NCBI RefSeq assembly: GCF_947488025.1
Contig: NZ_CANKYS010000009.1
Location: 124,001-188,000, forward strand
Direction: 5' to 3'
DNA length: 64,000 bases
Source: an uncultured Nocardioides sp.
GTDB taxonomy: Bacteria; Actinomycetota; Actinomycetes; Propionibacteriales; Nocardioidaceae
The notes below the pieces were generated by a model that was given only the letters and a program-made list of their open reading frames with translations, did not search any database and was not told where the DNA came from. The position numbers and the translations under genes were made by a program. How positions within the stretch are numbered: position 1 is the first letter of the stretch; every line of letters starts with the position of its first letter. Of this stretch, positions 16,716 to 24,625 are shown one piece after another.

Positions 16716-17375
16716 TCAGAGGTACATGCCGCCGCGGCTGCCGGCCGAGTCGTCCGGCTCACCGCTGCCCGGCATCGTCGGCATGCCGGTGGGCTGGTGC
16801 GGACCCTGGGCGGGGTGCCCGCCGTGCCCGGCCGGGAGCGCGCGGCGCATCTGCTCGAGCTGAGCCCGTGAGGCCATCTGCTGGGCGTAGATCGCGGTCT
16901 GGATGCCGTGGAAGAGGCCTTCGAGCCAGCCGACGAGCTGGGCCTGGGCGATCCGCAGCTCGCCCTCGGACGGGGTGCCGTCCTCGGTGAACGGCAGCGA
17001 CAGCCGCTCGAGCTCCTCGACCAGCTCGGGCGCGAGACCGGTCTCGAGCTCCTTGATCGACGCGGCGTGGATGTCCTTGAGCCGGTTGCGGCTGGCCTCG
17101 TCGAGCGGCGCGGCCTTCACCTCCTCGAGGAGCTGGCGGATCATGCTGCCGATCCGCATCACCTTGGCCGGCTGCTCGACCAGCTCGGTGATGTGGCGCT
17201 CGCCGTCGCCGTCCTCGTCGTCTCCGGCACCCGCCACCTGGGTCATCGCCGGGAGTGCGCTCGCCGGGATGGTGCCGATGGGCTGGCCGTCGGGGCCGAG
17301 GACCACGACCTGGTCCTCGTCCGCCCCCTGGCCGCTGGGGCCGCCGGTGGGCTCGGGCTGCTGCTGCTCGGTCAT
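16716..17375 (-). CDS. bpa: Bacterial proteasome activator Bpa
   Basis: ATP-independent activator of the actinobacterial 20S proteasome (Bpa/PafE, DUF2587). The 219-residue product has a disordered acidic N-terminus (about 1-60), the conserved helical ring-forming core (EQPAKVMRIGSMIRQLLEEV, RNRLKDIHAASIKELETGLA, ELERLSLPFTEDGTPSEGEL, AQAQLVGWLEGLFHGIQTA), a flexible Gly/Pro/His tail and the extreme C-terminus GGMYL. This end corresponds to the GQYL motif that docks in the proteasome alpha-ring pockets; Met replaces Gln here. TAGGGT lies 7 nt before the ATG, suggesting a leaderless message. Confidence 0.95.
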   Translation of the reverse strand: MTEQQQPEPTGGPSGQGADEDQVVVLGPDGQPIGTIPASALPAMTQVAGAGDDEDGDGERHITELVEQPAKVMRIGSMIRQLLEEVKAAPLDEASRNRLKDIHAASIKELETGLAPELVEELERLSLPFTEDGTPSEGELRIAQAQLVGWLEGLFHGIQTAIYAQQMASRAQLEQMRRALPAGHGGHPAQGPHQPTGMPTMPGSGEPDDSAGSRGGMYL

Positions 17376-17382
17376 GGCCGCC

Positions 17383-17388
17383 ACCCTA
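17383..17388 (-). promoter_or_regulatory. Putative -10 element TAGGGT of bpa
   Basis: On the minus strand TAGGGT lies 7 nt before the bpa ATG at 17375, and no Shine-Dalgarno is present. Confidence 0.6.
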
Positions 17389-17512
17389 GTCCGGCGCCCC
17401 GAAGTCCACCTGGGCCCCGGCCGGCGCCCGTTCGGAGCGGTGCGTGGCGCAGGTTCCGGGGACCGAGAACGTGCCTCACCCACCGCTCGAGGAGCGCGAC
17501 AGAGGGAGTACG

Positions 17513-18481
17513 TCAGAGGGTGAGGACGATCTTGCCCGCGCGCCCGCCGTCGTCCATCAGCTGGTGGGCGCGGGCGACCTCGTCGAGGGGGAGGGTGGTC
17601 TCGACGATCGGGCGGACCCGGCCGGCGGTGACGAGCGGCCAGACGTTCTCCACGACCTCGCAGCAGATCTTGGCCTTCTCGACGAGGGGTCGGGAGCGGA
17701 GCGAGGTCGCCGTGACCGAGGCGCGCTTGCGGAGCAGGGCGTTGATGTCGAGCTCGCCCTTCGAGCCGCCCTGCATCCCGATGATGACGAGGCGGCCGCC
17801 GGCGGCGAGGGCGGTGACGTTGCGGCCGAGGTACTTCGCGCCCATGTTGTCGAGGATGACGTCGGCGCCCCCGGCCTCGGTGAGCACCTCGACGAAGTCC
17901 TCGTCGCGATAGCTGATCGCCCGGGTCGCGCCGAGCGAGCGGCACAGCTCGAGGGTCTCCGCGGAACCGGCGGTGGTGTAGACCTCGGCGCCGCGGGCGG
18001 CCGCGAGCTGGATGGCCATCGTGCCGATGCCGCCACCGCCGCCGTGGACGAGGAACCGCTCCCCCCGGTCGAGGTGGGCGGTCATGAAGACGTTGGACCA
18101 GACCGTCGCGGCGACCTCGGGCAGGCAGGCCGCCTCGACGAGGGAGACGCCGGCCGGGACGGGCATGACCTGGCCGACCGGCACCGCCACGCGCTCGGCG
18201 TACCCGCCGCCGGCGAGCAGGGCGCAGACCTCGTCGCCGACCTTCCAGCCCTCGACCCCCTCGCCGAGCTCGGCGATCCGGCCGCTGCACTCGAGGCCCA
18301 GGACCTCCGAGGCCCCGGGCGGCGGTGGGTAGAAGCCCTGCCGCTGCAGGGTGTCGGCCCGGTTGACGGCCGTGGCGGCGACGTCGAGGAGGACCTCGCC
18401 GACGCCGGGGCGCGGGTCGTCGACCTCGCCGACGGACAGCACGTCGGGGCCACCGGCCCCGCTGGTGACGGCAGCGCGCAC
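17513..18481 (-). CDS. NAD(P)H-quinone oxidoreductase (PIG3-like, MDR superfamily)
   Basis: A 322-residue medium-chain dehydrogenase/reductase of the zinc-independent quinone oxidoreductase type (TIGR02824/PIG3 group). The GroES-like N-terminal half contains NRADTLQRQGFYPPPPGAS and LGLECSGRIAELG; the Rossmann half has the nucleotide loop VHGGGGGIGTMAIQLA, then GSAETLELCRSLGATRAISY and ILDNMGAKYLGRN. No structural zinc cysteines are present. The start is GTG 18481, 4 bp after the stop of the DUF6457 gene, so it lies at the end of a mobA-DUF6457-oxidoreductase gene string. The physiological quinone is not known. Confidence 0.92.
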   Translation of the reverse strand: MRAAVTSGAGGPDVLSVGEVDDPRPGVGEVLLDVAATAVNRADTLQRQGFYPPPPGASEVLGLECSGRIAELGEGVEGWKVGDEVCALLAGGGYAERVAVPVGQVMPVPAGVSLVEAACLPEVAATVWSNVFMTAHLDRGERFLVHGGGGGIGTMAIQLAAARGAEVYTTAGSAETLELCRSLGATRAISYRDEDFVEVLTEAGGADVILDNMGAKYLGRNVTALAAGGRLVIIGMQGGSKGELDINALLRKRASVTATSLRSRPLVEKAKICCEVVENVWPLVTAGRVRPIVETTLPLDEVARAHQLMDDGGRAGKIVLTL

Positions 18482-18485
18482 GCGA

Positions 18486-18809
18486 TCAGTCCTCGTAGAG
18501 GTCGCTGGAGTGGTCGACCGAGGAGTCGTCGGGGACCTCGTCGTCGACGTCGTCGGGGTCGGGCGCGTCCGCGGGCCGGTCCCAGCTCTCCGCGAGCTGC
18601 TGCGCGCGGGCGGCGAGGCGTTCGACCTGCTCCGGGTTCGCGTCGCTCGCGCCGGCAGCGAAGCCGAGCAGGTAGGCGGTGATGGGCGCTGCGGTCTTCT
18701 GCACGTTCTGCGCGGCCACGCGGGCGAGGTCGAGGACCAGGCCTTCGTCGACCTCGGTCTCGACGTCGAGCACGTCGGCGAGCTCGTCGATCCAGTCGTG
18801 GAGGTTCAC
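18486..18809 (-). CDS. DUF6457 domain-containing protein
   Basis: A 107-residue protein whose first 75 residues match DUF6457: VNLHDWIDELADVL, LVLDLARVAAQNVQKTAAP, ITAYLLGFAAGASD. The C-terminal 35 residues are acidic and low complexity (DAPDPDDVDDEVPDDSSVD). This domain typically sits next to, or fused with, MobA-like nucleotidyltransferases in actinobacteria, and mobA is indeed the next gene upstream, 47 bp away. A role in molybdenum-cofactor maturation is therefore likely but unproven. GTG 18809 is chosen over an upstream ATG at 18845 because homology begins there. Confidence 0.8.
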   Translation of the reverse strand: MNLHDWIDELADVLDVETEVDEGLVLDLARVAAQNVQKTAAPITAYLLGFAAGASDANPEQVERLAARAQQLAESWDRPADAPDPDDVDDEVPDDSSVDHSSDLYED

Positions 18810-18856
18810 GAGCCCAATGTCTCGCACCCCACCCGGGTGCGGCAAGGGAGCCGCGC

Positions 18857-19444
18857 TCAGCCGCGCAGGTCGCGCAGGTCGGACCAGGTGTCGACGTCGA
18901 CGGCCTCCTCGCCGCTCGCCGCGACCCCGGCGAGGTCGAGGGGTGCGAGCAGGCGGTGCAGCGCCATCCCGTGCTGCGCCTCCCGCCCGGGTCGTACGAC
19001 GTCCAGCCGGGCCGTGTCGAGCACCCCGGCCAGCTGCCGTCGTCCGTCGCCGTCGACGAGGAACGCCCCGTCCCGGCCGGCCGCCGCCTCGCGCAGGCGC
19101 CGCATCGTCGCCGCGGTCACACGCGGCATGTCGACCGCCAGCACGCCGACCAGGTGCGGCACCCGCAGCAGGGTGTCGACCCCGGTGAGCAGCCCGGCGA
19201 CCGGGCCACCGCGGGGCGGGTCCTCGACGACGAAGGTCACCGGCCGGGCGGTCCGCACGGTGTCCGGTCCCACGACCACGACCTCGTCGGCGTCGACGAA
19301 CGCGTCGACGGCGTGGTCCAGCAGGGACCGGCCGGCCAGCTCGACCGACGCCTTGTCGACCCCGTCCATCCGTGCGGCCGTGCCGCCCGCCAGCACCACG
19401 CCAGCGAACCCGCCGGTCGCGGGCGAGGGGTGGTGAGGGTTCAT
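18857..19444 (-). CDS. mobA: Molybdenum cofactor guanylyltransferase
   Basis: Transfers GMP from GTP to molybdopterin. The 195-residue product has the nucleotide-binding start GVVLAGGTAARMDGVDKAS, the conserved PPRGGPVAGLLTGVD segment, the VGVLAVDMPRVT metal-binding Asp, and the late GVDTL-like region as in MobA. Length matches the family. It is divergent from the nitrilase gene at 19476, with only 31 bp between the starts, and is followed on its own strand by a DUF6457 gene. Other NTP-transferases (MocA type) share the fold, so the exact nucleotide is the least certain part. Confidence 0.85.
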   Translation of the reverse strand: MNPHHPSPATGGFAGVVLAGGTAARMDGVDKASVELAGRSLLDHAVDAFVDADEVVVVGPDTVRTARPVTFVVEDPPRGGPVAGLLTGVDTLLRVPHLVGVLAVDMPRVTAATMRRLREAAAGRDGAFLVDGDGRRQLAGVLDTARLDVVRPGREAQHGMALHRLLAPLDLAGVAASGEEAVDVDTWSDLRDLRG

Positions 19445-19463
19445 CCCCTCATCCTCGCAGTCC

Positions 19464-19469
19464 TACGCT
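19464..19469 (+). promoter_or_regulatory. Putative -10 element TACGCT (leaderless nitrilase gene)
   Basis: TACGCT lies 6 nt before the ATG at 19476, in the 31-bp divergent gap with mobA, with no Shine-Dalgarno. Confidence 0.6.
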
Positions 19470-19475
19470 GGGGCC

Positions 19476-20249
19476 ATGTCCGACCGGCCCGACCAGCTGC
19501 GCGTGCGCGTCCACCAGTGGGCGAGCGCGCTCGACCCCGACGCCAACCGCGCCCGCCTCGCCGAGGTCGAGCCGGGCGCCGACCTGGTCGTCCTGCCCGA
19601 GGCCTTCGCCCGCGACTTCGGCCAGGCCGGGTCCGACGTCAGCGCCTTCGCGGAGCCGGTCGACGGGCCGTTCGCCCGCGAGGTCGCCCGCGTCGCCGAG
19701 GCGACGTCGTCCACCGTGGTGGCCGGGATGTTCGAGGTCGCGGACGACCCGGCCCGGCCCTTCAACACCCTCGTCGCCGGCGGTGCCCACCCGGCGACGT
19801 ACCGCAAGATCCACCTCTACGACTCCTTCGGCTACCGCGAGTCCGACCGCCTCACCGGCGGTGGGATCGAGCCGGTGGTCGTCGAGGTGGCGGGCTGGCA
19901 GGTCGGTCTGATGACCTGCTACGACCTGCGCTTCCCCGAGCTCGCGCGCCGCTTGGTCGACGCCGGGGCGGAGGTCCTCGTGGTGCCGGCGGCGTGGCTC
20001 CCCGGTGACCGCAAGGTCGCGCACTGGCGCACGCTGCTCACCGCCCGGGCCATCGAGAACACCTGCTTCGTCGTCGGCGCGGGGCAGCCCGAGCCCCGCT
20101 ACGTCGGTCACTCCGCCGTGATCGGCCCGCTGGGCGACGTCCTCGCCGAGGCCGACGGCCGCGAACAGGTCCTCGACGCGGTCCTCGACCGCGCCGACCT
20201 CGACGAGGCCCGCCGCACCAATCCGTCGCTCGCCAATCGTCGGCTGTAA
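19476..20249 (+). CDS. Carbon-nitrogen hydrolase (nitrilase superfamily)
   Basis: A 257-residue member of the Nit/omega-amidase branch. The catalytic triad is visible: Glu in LVVLPEAFARDF, Lys in TYRKIHLYDSFGYRESD, and Cys in GLMTCYDLRFPELARRL. The YDSFGYRESD segment is the Nit1/Nit2-like hallmark, pointing to a deaminated-glutathione amidase or omega-amidase rather than a true nitrilase. It is soluble and of normal length. It stands alone, divergent from mobA, so the substrate is inferred from subfamily only. Confidence 0.9.
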   Translation: MSDRPDQLRVRVHQWASALDPDANRARLAEVEPGADLVVLPEAFARDFGQAGSDVSAFAEPVDGPFAREVARVAEATSSTVVAGMFEVADDPARPFNTLVAGGAHPATYRKIHLYDSFGYRESDRLTGGGIEPVVVEVAGWQVGLMTCYDLRFPELARRLVDAGAEVLVVPAAWLPGDRKVAHWRTLLTARAIENTCFVVGAGQPEPRYVGHSAVIGPLGDVLAEADGREQVLDAVLDRADLDEARRTNPSLANRRL

Positions 20250-20260
20250 CCTCCTCGGTC

Positions 20261-21526
20261 GTGCCTTCCCCCACCTCCGACAGCCCCCGCGGGTCCTCCC
20301 GCGGCAAACGGGCTGCCGAGCGGCCGCCCTCGCGGCTGCGGCGGACCCGGAAGGCCGAGCCCGCGAGCGTGGCCGCGCCACCACCGGCCGCACCGCCGGC
20401 GCCCCCGCCGCCCACGGTGACGTCGGAACCCGCCGAGCCGGCGCCGGAGGCACCACCCGCTCCGGCCCCCGCGGCCCCGGCGTCGACCGCCCCCGCCGGG
20501 ACGGGGACGACCCTCCATGACGGCCCGCGGCGCTCCCTGCTCGCCTTCTGGTTCGGCGTGCTGGTCCTCGGCACCGCCGCCCTCGGCTGGTCGGCGGTGA
20601 GCGGCGCGCTCACCGACGTCGCGGCCGTGGGCGAGGCCGGTGCCGCGCCCGGGTGGCTCGACGGGGCGGGTGCGGTCGCCGTGATCACCTCCCTGTCGTG
20701 GCTGCTGGCGACCCGGACTGCCGGCCGCGCACTCGTGTCCGCGGGCCTCGCGCTCGTCCTCGGCGTCGCCAGCCTGCTGGTCGGCGGCCGTGTGCTGCCC
20801 ACGGGCGCCGCGGTGATGACCTGCGTGGTCGGCAGCGTGTACGCCGTCATGGTGACGGTCCCGGCCATCACCGGGCTGAAGGCGGTCCGTGAGGCGCTGA
20901 TTGCGGCCCTCGTCGCGGCGGTCGCGGCCTTCGCGGCCGTCGGCTTCGAGCCCACCGTCGCGACCGAGCGGTTCGAGATCGTCGCCCTGCTCCTCGCCCT
21001 CGCCCTCGTGCTGGCGATCGTCTACCGCCTCGGCGCCGGCCTCCACGGCCTCGGCCGACGCGGGATGATCGTCGTCGCCATCGGCCTCGGCGTCCTCTTC
21101 GCGACCCTGGCGTACGCCGAGCTGCTGCGGCGCTACGGAGCCCAGAGCTTCGTCTCCTCGGTCCTCGACTTCGCCGACTGGACCTCGGCCCGCATCGGCG
21201 CGTTCCCGCGCCCGCTGGTGGTGCTGCTCGGCATCCCGGCGCTGGTGTGGGGCACCCACGTCCGCGCGCGCCGGCGCCAGGGCTGGTGGTTCTGCGCCTT
21301 CGGCGTCGCCGCCACCGTCCCGCTCGCGACGGGGCTCGTCTCCCCGGACACCTCCTACCTCGAGGCCGGCCTGCGCGCGGCGTACTCCCTGGTCCTCGGC
21401 CTGGTCCTCGGCTGGCTGGTGATCCGTGCCGACCTCGCCCTGACGGGGCCGAAGGGTCGCGGCGGGCGCCGCGCCGAGGAGGCCGGGCCGCACCGTCCCG
21501 AGCCGCGCCGCTTCGCGGAGCTCTGA
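20261..21526 (+). CDS. Multi-pass membrane protein with disordered Ala/Pro-rich N-terminus
   Basis: A 421-residue protein beginning at GTG 20261. The first 90 residues are disordered: basic (RGKRAAERPPSRLRRTRK) then Ala/Pro-rich (APPPAAPPAPPPP). About nine hydrophobic helices follow between residues 92 and 395, and the C-terminus is again basic (GPKGRGGRRAEEAG). No catalytic motif or named family is recognised. It follows the nitrilase gene by 11 bp but shows no functional link to it. Envelope location is the only supported statement. Confidence 0.75.
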   Translation: MPSPTSDSPRGSSRGKRAAERPPSRLRRTRKAEPASVAAPPPAAPPAPPPPTVTSEPAEPAPEAPPAPAPAAPASTAPAGTGTTLHDGPRRSLLAFWFGVLVLGTAALGWSAVSGALTDVAAVGEAGAAPGWLDGAGAVAVITSLSWLLATRTAGRALVSAGLALVLGVASLLVGGRVLPTGAAVMTCVVGSVYAVMVTVPAITGLKAVREALIAALVAAVAAFAAVGFEPTVATERFEIVALLLALALVLAIVYRLGAGLHGLGRRGMIVVAIGLGVLFATLAYAELLRRYGAQSFVSSVLDFADWTSARIGAFPRPLVVLLGIPALVWGTHVRARRRQGWWFCAFGVAATVPLATGLVSPDTSYLEAGLRAAYSLVLGLVLGWLVIRADLALTGPKGRGGRRAEEAGPHRPEPRRFAEL

Positions 21527-21562
21527 GTCCCGCTCGATCCGTGCGTACGCCCGGGTAACCGC

Positions 21563-21568
21563 TAGCGT
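21563..21568 (+). promoter_or_regulatory. Putative -10 element TAGCGT (leaderless)
   Basis: TAGCGT lies 7 nt before the ATG at 21576 of the biotinyl carrier gene; no Shine-Dalgarno is present. Confidence 0.6.
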
Positions 21569-21575
21569 CGACGCC

Positions 21576-21803
21576 ATGGCCCGCCCCACCTCCCTCGAGA
21601 TCGTCTCCGAGCTGGTCGCCAACGTCCTCACCATCGAGGTCGCCGAGGGCGACCGCGTCGAGGCCGGCGACACCGTCGTGCTGCTGGAGTCGATGAAGAT
21701 GGAGATCCCGATGCTCGCCGAGCGCGGCGGCACCGTCACCGCGATCAAGGTGACCGCGGGCGACGTGGTGCAGGACGGCGACGTCCTCGTCGTCCTCGAC
21801 TGA
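21576..21803 (+). CDS. Biotin/lipoyl-attachment domain protein
   Basis: A 75-residue stand-alone biotinyl-lipoyl domain: NVLTIEVAEGDRVEAGDTVV, then the biotinylation motif LLESMKMEIPM with the target Lys near residue 42, then AERGGTVTAIKVTAGDVVQDGDVLVVLD in typical hammerhead order (given in part). Such free carriers replace or supplement the biotin carrier domain of acyl-CoA carboxylases in actinobacteria. No carboxylase gene is adjacent, so its partner lies elsewhere. Biotin rather than lipoate is favoured by the Met residues on both sides of the Lys. Confidence 0.92.
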   Translation: MARPTSLEIVSELVANVLTIEVAEGDRVEAGDTVVLLESMKMEIPMLAERGGTVTAIKVTAGDVVQDGDVLVVLD

Positions 21804-21815
21804 GCTCGCCTCGCG

Positions 21816-22460
21816 ATGACCCCGGAGCGCGCCCGGGCGTCGCACCTGGTGGTGGCCGCCGTCGCGTGGGCGGCGCTGGTGCTGCAGCTCGTGCTGGTCC
21901 TCAGGGGCACGGTGATCCTCGTCGAGGAGGACCCGCCGGGGCTGCCGGCCCGGATCTACCGCTTCTTCGCCTACTTCACGATCCAGAGCAACCTCCTCGT
22001 CGCGATCACCTCGACGGTGCTGGCCCGCGACCCGTTCCTGGACCGCCCCGGTTGGCGCGTGGCCCGGCTCGCGGGGGTGGTCGGGATCACGGTCACCGGG
22101 CTGGTGCACGTCGTCCTGCTCCGTCCCCTGCTCGACCTGGACGGCGCCGACTGGGTCGCCGACAAGCTGCTGCACGTCGTCGTGCCGGTCCTCGCCGCCG
22201 CGGCCTGGGCCTGGGTGGGACCCCGTCCGCGGGTCGACACCCGCGACACGGCGTACGCCCTCGCCTGGCCGGTGGCGTGGCTCGCCTGGACGATCGCGGT
22301 CGGGCAGGTCGACGGGTGGGTGCCCTATCCGTTCCTCGACCCCGACGAGGGCGGATGGGGCGCGGTCGCGCTCGCGTGCGGCGCGATCACGGCGCTGTTC
22401 GTCGCGCTCTTCGCGCTGGTCCACTGGCTCGACCGGAGGCTGCCACCGGCGCCTCGCTAG
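21816..22460 (+). CDS. Pr6Pr family membrane protein
   Basis: A 214-residue protein with six predicted membrane helices. The first loop region reads ARIYRFFAYFTIQSNLLVAITS, the hallmark of the FAR-17a/AIG1-like Pr6Pr group, and a later GLVHVVLLRPLL segment carries the conserved membrane His. The related eukaryotic proteins are fatty-acid-ester hydrolases with a Thr/His pair, so a lipid hydrolase role is conceivable but not shown for bacterial members. It starts 12 bp after the biotinyl carrier gene. Its TAG stop overlaps the -10 hexamer of the next gene. Confidence 0.8.
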   Translation: MTPERARASHLVVAAVAWAALVLQLVLVLRGTVILVEEDPPGLPARIYRFFAYFTIQSNLLVAITSTVLARDPFLDRPGWRVARLAGVVGITVTGLVHVVLLRPLLDLDGADWVADKLLHVVVPVLAAAAWAWVGPRPRVDTRDTAYALAWPVAWLAWTIAVGQVDGWVPYPFLDPDEGGWGAVALACGAITALFVALFALVHWLDRRLPPAPR

Positions 22461-22463
22461 TGT
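22458..22463 (+). promoter_or_regulatory. Putative -10 element TAGTGT (leaderless)
   Basis: TAGTGT lies 7 nt before the ATG at 22471. Its first three bases are the stop codon of the Pr6Pr gene. Confidence 0.6.
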
Positions 22464-22470
22464 CGGAGAA

Positions 22471-23481
22471 ATGGAATTCCGATACCTCGGCAACAGCGGA
22501 CTGAAGATCTCCGAGATCACCTACGGCAACTGGCTCACCCACGGCTCCCAGGTCGAGAACGACGTCGCCACGCAGTGCGTGCGTGCCGCGCTCGACGAGG
22601 GCATCTCGACCTTCGACACCGCGGACGTCTACGCCAACACCGCGGCGGAGACCGTCCTCGGTGAGGCCCTGAAGGGTGAGCGCCGGGAGTCGCTCGAGAT
22701 CTTCACGAAGGTCTACTGGCCGACCGGCCCGAAGGGCAAGAACGACACCGGCCTGTCGCGCAAGCACGTCATGGAGTCGATCGACGGATCGCTGCAGCGC
22801 CTCCAGACCGGTTACGTCGACCTCTACCAGGCGCACCGCTACGACGTGGAGACCCCGCTCGAGGAGACGATGCAGGCCTTCGCCGACATCGTCCGGCAGG
22901 GCAAGGCTCTCTACATCGGCGTCAGCGAGTGGACCGCCGACCAGATCCGCGCCGGCGTGGAGCTCTCGAAGGGGCTCGGCTTCCAGCTGATCTCGAGCCA
23001 GCCGCAGTACTCCATGCTCTGGCGCGTCATCGAGGACGAGGTCGTGCCGACCTCGCGTGAGCTCGGCGTCTCGCAGATCGTGTGGAGCCCCATCGCCCAG
23101 GGCGTGCTCACCGGCAAGTACAAGCCCGGCGCCGAGCCGCCGGCCGGCTCGCGCGCGACCGACACCAAGGGCGGCGCCGACATGATCTCGCGCTTCATGC
23201 GTGACGAGGTGCTGACCGCGGTGCAGGACCTCGAGCCCGTCGCGAAGGACTGCGGCCTGACCATGGCCCAGCTCGCCATTGCCTGGGTGCTGCAGAACGA
23301 CAACGTCGCGGCCGCCCTCGTCGGCGCCTCCCGCCCCGAGCAGGTCGCCGACAACGTCAAGGCCGCCGGCGTGAAGCTCGACGCAGACGTGATGTCCCGC
23401 ATCGACGACGCGCTCGGCTCCGTCGTCGTACGCGACCCGGCGAAGACCGCAGAGGGAATGCCGAAGACCCGCGTGGTCTGA
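22471..23481 (+). CDS. Aldo/keto reductase (potassium-channel beta-like subgroup)
   Basis: A 336-residue (beta/alpha)8 NADPH-dependent oxidoreductase. Catalytic residues are all present: Asp and Tyr in STFDTADVYANTAAE, Lys in EIFTKVYWP, and His in YQAHRYD. The C-terminal NADPH-binding segment AALVGASRPEQVADNV is intact. The protein groups with the Kv-beta-like/YajO branch by its WPTGPKGKNDTGLSRKH segment, which binds aldehydes and methylglyoxal-type carbonyls in characterised members. It is monocistronic and followed by nested palindromes. Confidence 0.93.
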   Translation: MEFRYLGNSGLKISEITYGNWLTHGSQVENDVATQCVRAALDEGISTFDTADVYANTAAETVLGEALKGERRESLEIFTKVYWPTGPKGKNDTGLSRKHVMESIDGSLQRLQTGYVDLYQAHRYDVETPLEETMQAFADIVRQGKALYIGVSEWTADQIRAGVELSKGLGFQLISSQPQYSMLWRVIEDEVVPTSRELGVSQIVWSPIAQGVLTGKYKPGAEPPAGSRATDTKGGADMISRFMRDEVLTAVQDLEPVAKDCGLTMAQLAIAWVLQNDNVAAALVGASRPEQVADNVKAAGVKLDADVMSRIDDALGSVVVRDPAKTAEGMPKTRVV

Positions 23482-23500
23482 GCCCCCCAGCCCCGCCTTC

Positions 23501-23580
23501 GTCCCGGTAACGGGTCCGTATGTGCACTCCCGCCCCCACCAGTGGGGGCGGGAGCGTCACTGTCGGCCCGTTACCGGGAC
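23501..23580. repeat. Nested intergenic palindromes
   Basis: An outer perfect 14-bp inverted repeat (23501-23514 and 23567-23580, arm GTCCCGGTAACGGG) encloses an inner perfect 13-bp palindrome (23527-23539 and 23542-23554, arm CTCCCGCCCCCAC) with a 2-nt loop. It lies between convergent genes and has no T-tract. It could be a bidirectional terminator or a REP-like element. Confidence 0.85.
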
Positions 23581-23669
23581 TGCCCGCGCACCCGGGACCG
23601 GTGGGAGAAGGCGGCTGCCGCGGCGCTGGTGACGACCAGGGCTGACCGCGGCTCGTCCACGCGCCGACC

Positions 23670-23708
23670 GCACGTGCGGCGGAGATGGCCCCGGAACCGT
23701 GGATCCAG
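23670..23708 (+). repeat. Half copy of palindromic repeat family A
   Basis: The 22-nt arm at 23670-23691 matches the left arm of the copy at 6462 at 20 of 22 positions and is followed by a similar 17-nt loop. The right arm is absent; the VKOR gene ends 14 bp further on. Confidence 0.75.
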
Positions 23709-23721
23709 GCACGCCCGGTCC

Positions 23722-24348
23722 TCAGAGGAGCGAGGACCAGTAGGACCAGAAGCGCTCGAGGATGAGCAGCACGACCACGAGGAAGGTGCCGAACACCAGC
23801 GGCCCCCGCCAGTCGCGCAGGCCGTCCGCGAGTCGACCGTCCGGGGCAGCGCCGAGCGCCCCCGCGGCGACGTTGCGCGCGGTGACGTACCAGAACAGCG
23901 GGATCACCACCGCCCACACGACCATGCAGTAGGGGCACAGGGCGCCGATGCGGTAGAGACTCTGGAAGGCGAGCCAGCACACGAACGCGAAGGCCACCGT
24001 GACACCGGCCTGCAGGCCGCGCCAGTACCACGGCGCCAACCGGCCCCCGGCGAGCAGCGCGGCACCGGTCGCGATGACCACCGGGAAGGCCGCCACGCCG
24101 ATGATCGGGTTGGGGAAGCCCAGGAGGGCGGCCTGCGCGGACTCCATTACGTTGCCGCAGCTGAGGACCGGGTTGATGCTGCACGTCGGCACGTAGTCGC
24201 TGTCCTCGGCGAGGCGGACGCGCTCGATGAGCAGGACCGCCGAGGCGACGAGGCCGACCAGGCCACCGACCAGCAGCCCGATCGCGAGCGGTCGCTCCTG
24301 CGGCTCGCCCACGGTGGTGGGCGCGTCGACGGTGAGAGGGGTGCTCAT
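23722..24348 (-). CDS. Vitamin K epoxide reductase (VKOR) family protein
   Basis: A 208-residue membrane oxidoreductase of the bacterial VKOR type, which reoxidises DsbA-like proteins during disulfide formation and passes electrons to quinone. After a short cytoplasmic N-terminus come four or five membrane helices. The loop cysteines are in VPTCSINPVLSCGNVMES and the active-site CXXC is in IGALCPYCMVVW. ATG 24348 is the start that fits the family; the frame stays open upstream without homology. No Dsb-like thioredoxin gene lies beside it. The 3' end runs into a degenerate palindromic repeat. Confidence 0.92.
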   Translation of the reverse strand: MSTPLTVDAPTTVGEPQERPLAIGLLVGGLVGLVASAVLLIERVRLAEDSDYVPTCSINPVLSCGNVMESAQAALLGFPNPIIGVAAFPVVIATGAALLAGGRLAPWYWRGLQAGVTVAFAFVCWLAFQSLYRIGALCPYCMVVWAVVIPLFWYVTARNVAAGALGAAPDGRLADGLRDWRGPLVFGTFLVVVLLILERFWSYWSSLL

Positions 24349-24625
24349 GCGGGGCGGTCTCCTCGGGGCAGGTCGGGTCGGTCCCATCCTCCGGCATCGG
24401 CCAACCGCGGCGGGCGCCGGGTTTGACCCGGCATCGCCGTCGGTCGATACGGACCGACGACGATGGGCTGAGTGATGGCGCCGTGCTGCGCGAAGGCGAA
24501 GGCATCGAGCACGCGACGTTGCAGGTGGAGGCGCTGCCCGCGCAGGAGTGCCACGCAGCCACGTGGTGAGCGCACCGGAGGGTGCTGACACACTGGGGCC
24601 GGACGCCCGATCGTCGTGGCGCTCG

